Shown: positions 42,093 to 52,000 of the stretch, one piece after another
Position numbering within the stretch: the stretch's first letter is position 1
Layout of the letters: every line of letters starts with the position of its first letter
Source of the DNA: Micromonospora sp. CCTCC AA 2012012
GTDB taxonomy: Bacteria; Actinomycetota; Actinomycetes; Mycobacteriales; Micromonosporaceae
Assembly (NCBI RefSeq): GCF_040499845.1
Contig: NZ_CP159342.1
Location: 1,426,001-1,490,000, forward strand
Direction of reading: 5' to 3'
Length of the DNA stretch: 64,000 bases
Notes under the pieces: generated by a model
Databases searched by the model: none
The model's input: the letters and a program-made list of their open reading frames with translations, nothing else
What the model was told of the DNA's origin: nothing
Position numbers and translations under genes: made by a program

Positions 42093-43898
42093 ATGACCAG
42101 CGTCCTCGTCGACCCCACGCTCACCGTCCCGCCGGCCGCCGCCCGGGACCTGCTCGACCGGCTGGCCGACGCGCCCGCCGACCGGATCGCCGTGGTCAGC
42201 GGCGACACCCGGCTCACCTTCGCCGAGCTGCGCGAGCGGGCCGGCCGGATCGCCCGCCGGCTCGCCGCGCACGGCGTCGGACCGGAGACCGTGGTGGCGC
42301 TCTGCCTGCCCCGCGGCGTCGACCTGGTCGCTGCGCTGTTCGGCACGCTGACCGCCGGGGCGGCGTACCTGCCGGTGGACCCGCGGCTGCCCGTCGAGCG
42401 GCGTCGCTACCTGGTCGACGACGCCCGCGCCGACCTGGTGGTCGTCGCCGACGCGACGACCGGGCCGCTGGTGGAGGACGTACCCCAGGTGCCGGTGGCG
42501 GCGCTGGCCGCGCCGGACGGCACCCCGGCCGGCGGGTACCGGCCGGTGCCGGTCACCCCCGACACCCTCGCGTACGTCATCTACACCTCCGGCTCCACCG
42601 GCCGGCCGAAGGGCGTCGAGGTCAGCCGGGGCGCGGTCGCCGCGTTCCTGGCCGAGCTGGAGTCCACCGGCATCGTCCGCGGGGACGCGGGCACGGTCGG
42701 CTGGAACGCCTCGCCCTCCTTCGACGCCTCCGTCCAGCAGTGGGTACGGATGTGCCGCGGCGACACCGTCGTGCTGCTGGACGAGCAGACCCGCACCGAC
42801 CCGGCGCTGCTCGGCGCGCTGGTCGAGCAGGCCGCGCTGACCGACCTGGACATCACCCCGTCGCACGCCGACCCGCTGCTGGAACACCTCGCCGCGTCAC
42901 CCCGGGGCGCCGAGGGACGGCCGCTGACCCTGCTCGTCGGCGGCGAGGCGATCAGCCCGTCGCTGTGGGAGCGGCTCGCCGCCCTGGTGGAGTCGGGCGT
43001 GCTCCGCGCGGTCAACGTCTACGGCCCCACCGAGTGCACCGTGGACGCCACCGCCGGCTGGATCACCGCCGACCGGGCCCCGCACATCGGCACCGTCCTG
43101 CCCGGCCTGGGCCTGCGGCTGCTCGACGACGCGCTGCGCCCGGTCGCCGCCGGGGAGGCGGGTGAGCTCTACCTGGCCGGTACGCGCGTCGCCCGGGGCT
43201 ACCGCCGCCGCCCCGGCCTGACCGCCGAACGCTTCGTCGCCGACCCGGAGTCCGCCGACGGGGCGCGGATGTACCGCACCGGCGACCGCTGCCGGCAGCT
43301 GCCCGACGGCCGGCTGGAGTTCCTCGGCCGGGTCGACGGCCAGGTGAAGGTGCGCGGCCACCGGATCGAACTGGGCGAGATCGAGGCCCTCCTGGCGGGC
43401 CACCCGGCGGTCGCCGAGACGGCCGTGGTGGTCCGCGAGGACCAGGGCGAGCCGATGCTCGTGGCCTACTACCGGGCGACCGGACCGGTGGAGCCGGCCG
43501 AGCTGCGGGACCGGGCGGCGGAGAGCCTGCCGGCGTACATGGTGCCCGCCGCGTTCGTCGCGCTGGAGCGCTTCCCGCTGACCAACAGCGGCAAGCTCGA
43601 CCGGGCGGCGCTGCCCGCCCCCACCGTCGCCCCGACGCCGGCCACGCCGGCGGGGGAGCGGCCGACCGGCCGGGTCGAGGAGTTGATCGCCACGGTCTGG
43701 TCGCAGGTGCTCGGCGCGCCGTCGATCAGCGCCGACGACAACTTCTTCAAGCTGGGCGGCCACTCGCTGCTGGCGATCAAGCTGGTCTCCCGGGTCCGCG
43801 CCGAGCTGGGGCTGAGCCTGCCCGTCAGGACGGTGTACGAGAACCCGAAGCTGCGGGACCTCGCCCGGGCCATCGAGGCCCGACTGACGTCGGCCTGA
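42093..43898 (+). CDS. Stand-alone NRPS A-T didomain with glutamine-type code
   Basis: The 601-residue protein contains a complete A domain (A3 [12 protein letters not shown] near residue 165, A5 NVYGPTECT, A7 YRTGD, A10 SGKLDR near 500) and a T domain (Ser in [11 protein letters not shown] near 560), with no C or TE. The ten-residue code I read is D-A-Q-D-L-G-V-V-D-K, the code known for Gln in lichenysin synthetase; Glu or a close relative is possible. The dioxygenase gene is directly upstream, suggesting that Gln or Glu is hydroxylated while bound here. The residue would then be delivered to an A-less module such as the C-T module at the start of NRPS3. Confidence 0.93.
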   Translation: MTSVLVDPTLTVPPAAARDLLDRLADAPADRIAVVSGDTRLTFAELRERAGRIARRLAAHGVGPETVVALCLPRGVDLVAALFGTLTAGAAYLPVDPRLPVERRRYLVDDARADLVVVADATTGPLVEDVPQVPVAALAAPDGTPAGGYRPVPVTPDTLAYVIYTSGSTGRPKGVEVSRGAVAAFLAELESTGIVRGDAGTVGWNASPSFDASVQQWVRMCRGDTVVLLDEQTRTDPALLGALVEQAALTDLDITPSHADPLLEHLAASPRGAEGRPLTLLVGGEAISPSLWERLAALVESGVLRAVNVYGPTECTVDATAGWITADRAPHIGTVLPGLGLRLLDDALRPVAAGEAGELYLAGTRVARGYRRRPGLTAERFVADPESADGARMYRTGDRCRQLPDGRLEFLGRVDGQVKVRGHRIELGEIEALLAGHPAVAETAVVVREDQGEPMLVAYYRATGPVEPAELRDRAAESLPAYMVPAAFVALERFPLTNSGKLDRAALPAPTVAPTPATPAGERPTGRVEELIATVWSQVLGAPSISADDNFFKLGGHSLLAIKLVSRVRAELGLSLPVRTVYENPKLRDLARAIEARLTSA

Positions 43899-43912
43899 CC
43901 TGCCCGTACCGC

Positions 43913-43949
43913 CGGCGTGCGGGCCGCCCCGACGGCGGCCCGCACGCCG
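43913..43949 (+). terminator. Strong hairpin between the A-T and NRPS3 genes
   Basis: Sixteen-base arms (CGGCGTGCGGGCCGCC and its complement) with a short loop, 14 bp after the A-T stop. There is no T-run. No cluster-type promoter box follows, so NRPS3 may depend on read-through or processing here. Confidence 0.6.
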
Positions 43950-44021
43950 ACCCGCACCCCGATTTCGTGGATTCCACGGCGCCGACCGACGGTCAGTCGT
44001 GGTCGAGCAGGAGGAGTTTCC

Positions 44022-47000
44022 GTGATCCCGCTGTCGTACGCGCAACGCCGGTTGTGGTTCCTGAACCGGCTGGAGGGGCCCTCGTCGACGTACAACGCGC
44101 CGGTGGTGCTGGCCCTGGCCGGGGTGCCGGACCTGGCGGCGCTGGGCGGGGCCCTCGCCGACGTGGTGGCGCGGCACGAGGTGCTGCGGACGGTCTTCCC
44201 GTCGGTGGACGGCGAGCCGGTGCAGCACGTCCTGCCCGGGACCGCTGTAGAGGTGTCGGTGCGGGACTGCGTGCCCGACCAGGTGGACGAGCTGGTGGCC
44301 GAGTTCACCGCCGGCACCTTCGACATCGCCGTGCAGCCGCCGCTGCGGGCCCGGCTGCTGGTCACCGGGCCGGACCGGTCGGTGCTGGTGCTGCTGCTGC
44401 ACCACGTCGCCACCGACGGCGCGTCCACCGGGCCGCTGCTGCGGGACCTCTCCGAGGCGTACGCGGCCCGGCGGGCCGGGGCGGCGCCGCAGTGGGAGCC
44501 GCTGCCGGTGCAGTACGCCGACTACACGCTCTGGCAGCGGGAGCTGCTGGGGGAGGAGTCCGACCCGGAGAGCGTGCTGAGCACCCAGCTCGCCTGGTGG
44601 CGGGAAGCCCTCGCCGACCTGCCGCCGGTGCTGGACCTGCCGCTGGACCGGCCGCGCGCCGTCGAGGCCACCCGGCGCGGCGGCACCGTCACCGGCTGGC
44701 TCGACGCCGGCACCCACCGCCGCCTCGCCGACCTGGGCCGCACCCGTCGGGCCAGCATGTTCATGACGCTCCAGGCGGGGCTGGCGGCCACCCTCACCCG
44801 GCTCGGCGCCGGGACGGACGTGCCGATCGGTGCGCCGGTCGCCGGCCGGCCCGACGAGGCGCTGCACGACCTGGTGGGCTTCTTCGTCAACACGGTGGTG
44901 CTGCGGACCGACGTCTCCGGGGATCCGGCCTTCGCCGACCTGGTGGAGCGGGTGCGGGACGCCGACCTCGCCGCGTACGCCCACGAGGAGGTGCCGTTCG
45001 ACCTCGTGGTGGAGCGGCTGAACCCCGACCGGTCGCTGGGCCACCACCCGTTCTTCCAGGTGATGCTGACCGTCGACACCGCGCCACCGGCCGGGCTGCG
45101 CCTCGGTGACCTGGCCGCCACCGTCCGGCCGGCCACCCTCGACTCCGCGAAGTTCGACCTGACCGTCTTCTGCACCGAGGTCCGCGACGACGACGGCGCG
45201 CCCGCCGGGGTGGAGGTGTGGTTCCAGTACGCGACCGACCTCTTCGACGAGGCCACCGCGCGGCTGCTGCTGGAGGTGTACCTGCGGCTGCTGCGGGCCG
45301 TCGCCGCCGACCCGGCCACCCCGATCGACGCCCTCGACGTGCTCACCGCCGCCGAGCACAGCGGCCTGGCCGAGCGCCGCGCCCGGCTGGTGGCCGCCCC
45401 GACCGTCGACGCGGCGGCTCCGACCGGCGACGGACCGCTCAGCGCGCGGGAGGAGATCCTCGCCGGCCTCTTCGCCGCCGCGCTCGGCACCGACCGGATC
45501 GGCCGGCACGACAACTTCTTCCGCTCCGGCGGGCACTCCCTGCTCGCCACCAAGCTGGTCAACCGGGTGCGGGCGGTGCTCGGCGTGGAGGTGGGCCTGC
45601 GGGACTTCTTCGTCGACCCGACCGTCGCCGGGCTGGACCGCCGGATCGGCGAGCTGACCGGGCTCGGGGTGCGTCCGCCGCTCACCCCGGCCCGCCGACC
45701 GGACCTGGTGCCGCTGTCGTACGCCCAGCGGCGGCTGTGGTTCCTCACCGAGATGGACGGGTCCCACCGGATCTACAACATCCCGGTGGTGCTGCGACTG
45801 GACCGGCCTCTCGACCCGGCGGCACTGACCGCCGCCGCGCGGGACGTGACCGACCGGCACGAGGTGCTGCGGACCGTCTACGCCGCCGTCGACGGCGAAC
45901 CGTTCCAGGTGGTCCTGGACGAGGCGACGCCGACCGTGACGGTGCGGGACGTGCCGGCCGCCGAGCTGTCCCGGGCGGTCGACGCGGCCACCGGGCACGT
46001 CTTCGACCTGGCCGGGGAGATCCCGTTCCGGGTGTGGCTGCTGCGGGTGGACGACGGCTCCCAGGTGCTGGTGGTGCTGGTGCACCACATCGCCGGGGAC
46101 GGCTGGTCCACCGGCCCGCTGCTGCGCGACCTCGGCACCGCCTACCAGGCCCGGCTGGCCGGCACCGCCCCCGACTGGGCGCCGCTGCCGGTGCAGTACG
46201 CCGACTACACGCTCTGGCAGCGCGAGTCCCTCGGCGAGCCCGACGACCCGGCCAGCCCGCTGGGCCGGCAGCTCGCCCACTGGCGGACGACCCTCGACGG
46301 CGCACCGGAGGTGCTGGAACTCCCGGTCGACCGGCCCCGCCCGGCGGTCGCCAGCCACCGGGGCGACCTGGTGCCCTTCGCGCTGGACGCCCGGACGCAC
46401 GAGGCGGTGCTGCGGGTGGCCCGGGACACCGGGGCGACGGTGTTCATGGTGCTCCAGGCGGCCCTCGCCGCGTTGCTGTCCCGACTCGGTGCGGGCACCG
46501 ACATTCCGATCGGGACGGTCATCGCCGGTCGGGGGGACGAGGCCCTGGACGACCTGGTCGGGTTCTTCGTCAACACCCTCGTGCTGCGTACCGACGTCTC
46601 CGGTGACCCGACCTTCGCCGAGTTGGTGACCCGGGTCCGGGACGCGGACCTGGCCGCGTACGACCACCAGGACCTGCCCTTCGAACGGCTGGTGGAGGAG
46701 CTGAACCCGACCCGCTCCACCGCCCACCACCCGTTGATCCAGGTCACCCTGGTGCTCCAGAACACCGGCGGGGCACAGCCCACCCGCAACGCGCTGGCCG
46801 GCGTCGACGTGCCCTTCGACACCGGCACCGCGAAGTTCGACCTGACCCTGGCGGTCCGCGAGGAGCACGACGGCACCACCCCGCGCGGCATCCGCGGCGT
46901 CCTGGAGTACGCCACCGACCTCTTCGACCCGGCCAGCGCCGACCTGATCGCCGACCGGCTCGGCCGGCTGCTGCGGGCCGTCACCGCCGACCCCGACACC

Positions 47001-48818
47001 ACCGTCGGCGATGTCGACCTCTTCACCCCCGCCGAGCAGCGGCGGAACACCGGCGGGCATCCGCAGGCCCCGGCGGCCGGGATCGCCGACCTCGTCGCCG
47101 CCCACGCCGCCACCACCCCGACCGCCGTCGCCGTGGTCGCCGGGCAGCGGCGGATGACGTACGCCGAACTGGACGCCGACGCGAACCGCCTGGCCCGGCA
47201 GCTGGCCGCGGCCGGCGTGCGCCGGGGCGACGTGGTGGGGGTGCTGCTGCCGCCCGGCCCGGCACTGCCGGTGGCCGCGCTCGCCGCGCTGCGGGCCGGC
47301 GCCGCGTACCTGCCGCTCGACCCGGCGCTGCCGGACGGGCCGCTGGCGGCCCGGGCCGCCACCGTCACCCTCGCCGCCCTGCTCACCGAGACCGCGCACT
47401 CCGGCCGGCTGGTCGGGCTGCCCCGCACCGTGCTGGTCGACGCCGACGGCTGGCGTGACCGGCCCGCCGACCCGCCGGCCGTACCGGGCCACCCCGGCGA
47501 CGCGGCGGTGGTGCTGGTGGACGACACCGGGCGTACGCCCCGGGCGGTGCTGCACCCGCACCGGGCGCTCGTCGACGCCGTGGCCCGGCTGGGCACCGCC
47601 GCCGACCAGGTGTGGCTGCCGTGGGCGCCGCCGTCGACCGGCGACTTCGTGGCGCCGTTCTGGGCCGCGCTGACCACCGGGGCCCGCTGCGTGCTGCCGG
47701 ACCGACTCCCACCGACCCCCGACGCGCTGGCCGCCCTCGTCGCCAGGCACGGCGTCACCGCCGTCGCGCTGCCCGCCGCGCTCCTCGCGCTCCTCGCCGA
47801 CGAGCACCCCACCGTCCTGACCGGACTGCGTCACCTGGTCACCGGCGGCGAGCCGCCGTCCGTCGCGCACCTGGCCGAGCTGCGCCGCCGGCATCCCGGG
47901 CTGCGGCTGGTGCACGCGTACGGGGGCGCGGAGGCGGGGCCGTGGGCGCTCAGCCACCCGGTCGACGCCCCGCCCACCGGGCCGGCCGTGCCGGTCGCCG
48001 GGGACGGCCACCGCTGCCACGTCCTCGACGAGCGGCTGCGGCCGGTGCCCACCGGCGTCCCCGGCGAGCTGTACCTGTGCGGCCCCGGCCTGGCCGAGGG
48101 CTGGCCGAACCGGCCCGGCGCCACCGCCGCCCGGTTCGTCGCCGACCCGTGCGACCCGACCGGCGGGCGGATGCTGCGCACCGGAGAGCGGGCGAGCTGG
48201 GCCGCCGACGGCACGCTGCGGCTGCACGGGCCCGTCGACCGGCCGACCCTCGGGGGCGTACCCGTGGAACCGGAGCGGGTGGCGGCGACGCTCACCGCGC
48301 ACCCGGCGGTCCGGCGGGCCGCGGTGGTCGTGCGGGACGGCACCCAGCTGGTCGGGTACGTGGTTCCGGCACCCGGCGCGGCGCCCGCCGTCGCCGAGCT
48401 GCGTCGGCACGCCGCGCGGACCCTGCCGGAGCACCTGGTGCCGGCGGAGCTGGTGGTGCTGGCGACGCTGCCGCTCACCCCGGACGGCCGGCTCGACCGC
48501 GCCGCCCTGCCCGCCCCGGCGGACCCGACCGCCACCACCCGCGACCCGCGCGAGGCGCGACTGCGCGAACTCTTCGCCGAGGTGCTCGACGGGCGGCCGG
48601 TCGACGTGCACGACAACTTCTTCCGGATCGGCGGGCACTCGCTGCTCGCCGTGCGGCTGGTGAACCGGATCCGCGCCGCGCTGTCGGTGGAGGTCACCAT
48701 CCGGGACGTGTTCCAGGCCCCGTCGGTGGCCGCGCTCGCCGAGCGCCTCGCCGCCGCCACGAGCGCCGCGCCGGCCCGACCCACCCTGCGCCGCCGCGCC
48801 GGCGCCGGCACCCGGTAA
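44022..48818 (+). CDS. Nonribosomal peptide synthetase NRPS3, C-T-C-A*-T with degenerate A domain
   Basis: The 1598-residue enzyme starts with a C domain (HHVATDG near 127) followed directly by a T domain (Ser near 506, [12 protein letters not shown]), with no A domain between. A second C domain (562-1000, HHIAGDG near 687), an A-like domain (about 1020-1500) and a T domain (Ser near 1539) follow. The A-like domain has lost its motifs: A3 reads LVDDTGRTPRAV instead of TSGSTGxPKG, A5 is AYGGAEA, A7 LRTGERASW, A8 lacks the QVKIRG block, and the A10 lysine is Arg (TPDGRLDR). It is very likely inactive, so both T domains must be charged in trans. The GTG at 44022 follows a GAGGAG site. Confidence 0.94.
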   Translation: MIPLSYAQRRLWFLNRLEGPSSTYNAPVVLALAGVPDLAALGGALADVVARHEVLRTVFPSVDGEPVQHVLPGTAVEVSVRDCVPDQVDELVAEFTAGTFDIAVQPPLRARLLVTGPDRSVLVLLLHHVATDGASTGPLLRDLSEAYAARRAGAAPQWEPLPVQYADYTLWQRELLGEESDPESVLSTQLAWWREALADLPPVLDLPLDRPRAVEATRRGGTVTGWLDAGTHRRLADLGRTRRASMFMTLQAGLAATLTRLGAGTDVPIGAPVAGRPDEALHDLVGFFVNTVVLRTDVSGDPAFADLVERVRDADLAAYAHEEVPFDLVVERLNPDRSLGHHPFFQVMLTVDTAPPAGLRLGDLAATVRPATLDSAKFDLTVFCTEVRDDDGAPAGVEVWFQYATDLFDEATARLLLEVYLRLLRAVAADPATPIDALDVLTAAEHSGLAERRARLVAAPTVDAAAPTGDGPLSAREEILAGLFAAALGTDRIGRHDNFFRSGGHSLLATKLVNRVRAVLGVEVGLRDFFVDPTVAGLDRRIGELTGLGVRPPLTPARRPDLVPLSYAQRRLWFLTEMDGSHRIYNIPVVLRLDRPLDPAALTAAARDVTDRHEVLRTVYAAVDGEPFQVVLDEATPTVTVRDVPAAELSRAVDAATGHVFDLAGEIPFRVWLLRVDDGSQVLVVLVHHIAGDGWSTGPLLRDLGTAYQARLAGTAPDWAPLPVQYADYTLWQRESLGEPDDPASPLGRQLAHWRTTLDGAPEVLELPVDRPRPAVASHRGDLVPFALDARTHEAVLRVARDTGATVFMVLQAALAALLSRLGAGTDIPIGTVIAGRGDEALDDLVGFFVNTLVLRTDVSGDPTFAELVTRVRDADLAAYDHQDLPFERLVEELNPTRSTAHHPLIQVTLVLQNTGGAQPTRNALAGVDVPFDTGTAKFDLTLAVREEHDGTTPRGIRGVLEYATDLFDPASADLIADRLGRLLRAVTADPDTTVGDVDLFTPAEQRRNTGGHPQAPAAGIADLVAAHAATTPTAVAVVAGQRRMTYAELDADANRLARQLAAAGVRRGDVVGVLLPPGPALPVAALAALRAGAAYLPLDPALPDGPLAARAATVTLAALLTETAHSGRLVGLPRTVLVDADGWRDRPADPPAVPGHPGDAAVVLVDDTGRTPRAVLHPHRALVDAVARLGTAADQVWLPWAPPSTGDFVAPFWAALTTGARCVLPDRLPPTPDALAALVARHGVTAVALPAALLALLADEHPTVLTGLRHLVTGGEPPSVAHLAELRRRHPGLRLVHAYGGAEAGPWALSHPVDAPPTGPAVPVAGDGHRCHVLDERLRPVPTGVPGELYLCGPGLAEGWPNRPGATAARFVADPCDPTGGRMLRTGERASWAADGTLRLHGPVDRPTLGGVPVEPERVAATLTAHPAVRRAAVVVRDGTQLVGYVVPAPGAAPAVAELRRHAARTLPEHLVPAELVVLATLPLTPDGRLDRAALPAPADPTATTRDPREARLRELFAEVLDGRPVDVHDNFFRIGGHSLLAVRLVNRIRAALSVEVTIRDVFQAPSVAALAERLAAATSAAPARPTLRRRAGAGTR

Positions 48819-48825
48819 CACCGCC

Positions 48826-48850
48826 GCGAGGCGGGACCATCCTGCCTCGC
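48826..48850 (+). terminator. Hairpin after NRPS3
   Basis: GCGAGGC and GCCTCGC arms, extended by three more pairs, start seven bases after the NRPS3 stop and end three bases before a cluster promoter box. This is the same layout as after NRPS1. Confidence 0.5.
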
Positions 48851-48852
48851 CG

Positions 48853-48886
48853 ACTGCCGCTGCCCCGGCGGCGCGCTGACTAACCT
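48853..48886 (+). promoter_or_regulatory. Cluster-type promoter of NRPS4-mbtH
   Basis: Box ACTGCCGCT, 19 bases, then TAACCT. The -10-like hexamer falls in the loop of a long dyad (48860-48910). The NRPS4 ATG is 139 bp further, after an AGGAGGAAG site. Confidence 0.65.
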
Positions 48887-48910
48887 GAGGTCAGCGCGTC
48901 GCCGGGGCAG
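48860..48910. promoter_or_regulatory. 21-bp inverted repeat overlapping the NRPS4 promoter
   Basis: Arms at 48860-48880 and 48890-48910 are complementary at 20 of 21 positions, with a 9-base loop TAACCTGAG. The left arm overlaps the end of the promoter box and the loop holds the -10-like hexamer. It may be a repressor operator or an mRNA/DNA structure that limits NRPS4 expression. Confidence 0.6.
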
Positions 48911-49024
48911 TTGTCATCCGGCGACCACCCCGCCACCGCCCGCCGACGGCCCGGCGCCCCGGCACCAGCACCGTCCACAAGGGACGGTTTTGGTACCCAC
49001 CCGAACCCCGCAGGAGGAAGTTCG

Positions 49025-52000
49025 ATGCCATCGATCGACCACGCCGGGTCAGCGACCGACCCCCGGTCGGACCGGGACGGCCACCGGCCCAGCGCGATCC
49101 TCGACGGCGAGCCGCTCGCCGGGCCGGTCGTCCCGGTGGTGGCGGCGTTCGCCGCGCGGGTCGTCGCCGCCCCGGAGCACCCCGCCCTCACCGCCGGGTC
49201 GACGAGTCTCAGCTACGCCGCGCTCGACGCCGCTGTCGCGGAACGGGCCGCCCGGCTGACCGCCGAGGGCGCCGGCCCGGGCCGGCTGGTGACGGTCTGC
49301 CGGCCGCGCGGGGTGGACGCGATCGTGGCGATCCTGGCGGTGCTGCGCACCGGGGCCGCGTACCTGCCGCTCGATCCGGGGGCGCCGGTCGCCCGCAACG
49401 AGGCGATCCTCGCCGACGCCGGGGCCGGCGCGCCGCCCGCCCTGGCCGAGGTGGTCGACCGGGGCGAGGTGGTGCTGACCGCCGCGACCGTGCCGGTCGA
49501 CACCGCGTACGTCATCTACACCTCCGGCTCCACCGGCACCCCCAACGGCGTGCTGGTCGGCCGGGCCGCCCTCGCGCACTTCGTGGCCGGGGCCACCCGC
49601 CGCTACGGCGTCGGCGCCGACGACCGGGTCCTCCAGTTCGCCCCGCTGCACTTCGACGCCAGCGTCGAGGAGATCTTCGTGACGCTCTGCGCGGGCGGCA
49701 CGCTGGTGCTGCGCGGCGACGACATGCTCGACGTGCCGGCGCTGCTGGCCGGCTGCGCCCGGTACGGCATCACCGTGCTGGACCTGCCCACCGCCTACTG
49801 GCACGAGCTGGCGTACGCGCTCTCCACCGGGGTGGTCACGCTGCCGCCGACGCTGCGCACCGTGGTCATCGGCGGGGAGGCGGCGCTGCCCGAGCGGGTG
49901 GCCCGCTGGTGCTCGGCCGTCGGTGCCACCGTCCGGCTGCTCAACACGTACGGGCCGACCGAGGCCACGGTCGTGGCCACCGTCGCCGACCTGTCCACCC
50001 ACGACGGTGGGGAGGTGCCGATCGGGCTGCCGCTGCCCGGGGTGCGGGCCGCCATCGTCGACGGTGAGCTGTGGCTGCTCGGCGGGGGACTCGCCGACGG
50101 CTACCTGGGTCGTGCCGAGCTGACCGCCCGCCGGTTCACCACCCTCGACGGGGCACCGGCGTACCGCACCGGCGACCGGGTGCGGGTCCGTCCCGACGGG
50201 CAGCTCGGCTACCTCGGCCGGTTCGACGACGAAGTCAAGATCAACGGGCACCGGATCGACCCGGCGGCGGTGGAGTCGGTGCTGCTGGGCCACCCGGAGG
50301 TGCGCGAGACCGCCGTCGTCGCCCAGGAACTCGCCGACGGGGTCAAGCGGCTCGTCGCGTACGTCGTCGGCCCGGTCACCGCCGAGGACGTCCGGGCGTA
50401 CCTGTCGCAGCGGCTGCCCGCCGCGGCCGTGCCCGGCGTGGTCAGCCCGGTACGCGCGCTGCCGCGCAGCAGCACCGGCAAGATCGACCGGTCGTTGCTG
50501 CGCACCATGTCCCCGACCCGGGCCGCCACCACGGCCGAGCCGGAGCTGCCCGACTACCGCCCCGAGCCCGGCGAGGAGCTGATCCCGCTCTCCTACGCGC
50601 AGCGCCGGCTCTGGTTCCTCAACCGCCTCGAAGGACCGTCGGCCACCTACAACGTGCCGGTGGTGCTCGACCTGGCCGGCGTGCCGGACCGGACGGCGCT
50701 GGCCGCCGCCGTCGCCGACGTGGTGCAGCGGCACGAGGTGCTGCGCACCGTCTGTCCCTCCGTCGACGGCGAACCCGTGCAGCGGGTCCTCGCCACCGCC
50801 GGGGACGGCCTCTCCGTGGTGGAGTGCCCGGCCGACCAGGTCGACGCCCGGGTGGCCGAGTTCGCCGCCGGCACCTTCGACATCGCGGTCCAGCCACCGC
50901 TGCGGGTCCGTCTCGTCGTGGCCGGCCCGGACCGCTCGGTGCTGGTGCTGCTGCTGCACCACGTCGCCACCGACGGCTGGTCGATGGCGCCGCTGCTGCG
51001 CGACCTGGCCACCGCCTACCAGGCCCGGCTCGGCGGCGCGGCCCCCGACTGGGAGCCGCTGCCCGTCCAGTACGCCGACTACACCCTCTGGCAGCAGGAG
51101 CTGCTCGGCGACGTCGACGACCCGGCGAGCCTGCTCGCTCGGCAGCTCGCCTGGTGGCGGGACACCCTCGCCGACGCCCCGGCCGTGCTCGACCTGCCGC
51201 TGGACCGGCCCCGCCCCACCGAACCCAGCCACCGGGGTACCTCGATCCGGGCACTGCTCGACGCCGACACCCACCGGCGGCTGCGCCGGCTCGGCGACCA
51301 GCGGCAGGCCAGCCCGTTCATGCTCTTCCACGCCGCGCTCGCGGCCACCCTCACCCGGCTCGGCGCCGGCACCGACGTGCCGATCGGCACGCCCGTCGCC
51401 GGCCGCTCCGACGAGGCGCTGCACGACCTGGTGGGCTTCTTCGTCAACACCGTCGTGCTGCGGACCGACCTGTCGGACGACCCGGCCTTCGCCGACCTGG
51501 TGGAGCGGGTGCGGGACGCCGACCTGGCCGCGTACGCCCACGAGGAGGTGCCGTTCGACCTGGTGGTGGAGCGGCTCAACCCGGCCCGGTCGCTGGGGCA
51601 CCACCCGTTCTTCCAGGTGATGCTGACCGTCGACACCGCCGTGCCGGACGAGCTGCGGATCTTCGACCTGGACGGGCGGATCGCCCCCGCCGGCCTGGAC
51701 ACCGCCAAGTTCGACCTCAGCGTCTCCTGCGTCGCCGCCCCCGACGGCGGGGACGTCGAGATCTGGCTCCAGTACGCGGCCGACCTCTTCGACGAGGAAA
51801 CCGCGCAGCTGCTGCTGGAGGTGTACCTGCGGCTGCTGCGGGCCGTCGCCGCCGACCCGGCCCGCCCGGTCGGCGCCCTGGACGTGCTCAGCGACGCCGA
51901 ACGGGAGAGCCTCGACGGGCGGCGCGCCGCCGCCCGTACCCGGACCGGCGCCGCCGTCGCGGTGACCGGCGGGCGCGCCGGCTCGCCCCGGACCGAGATC

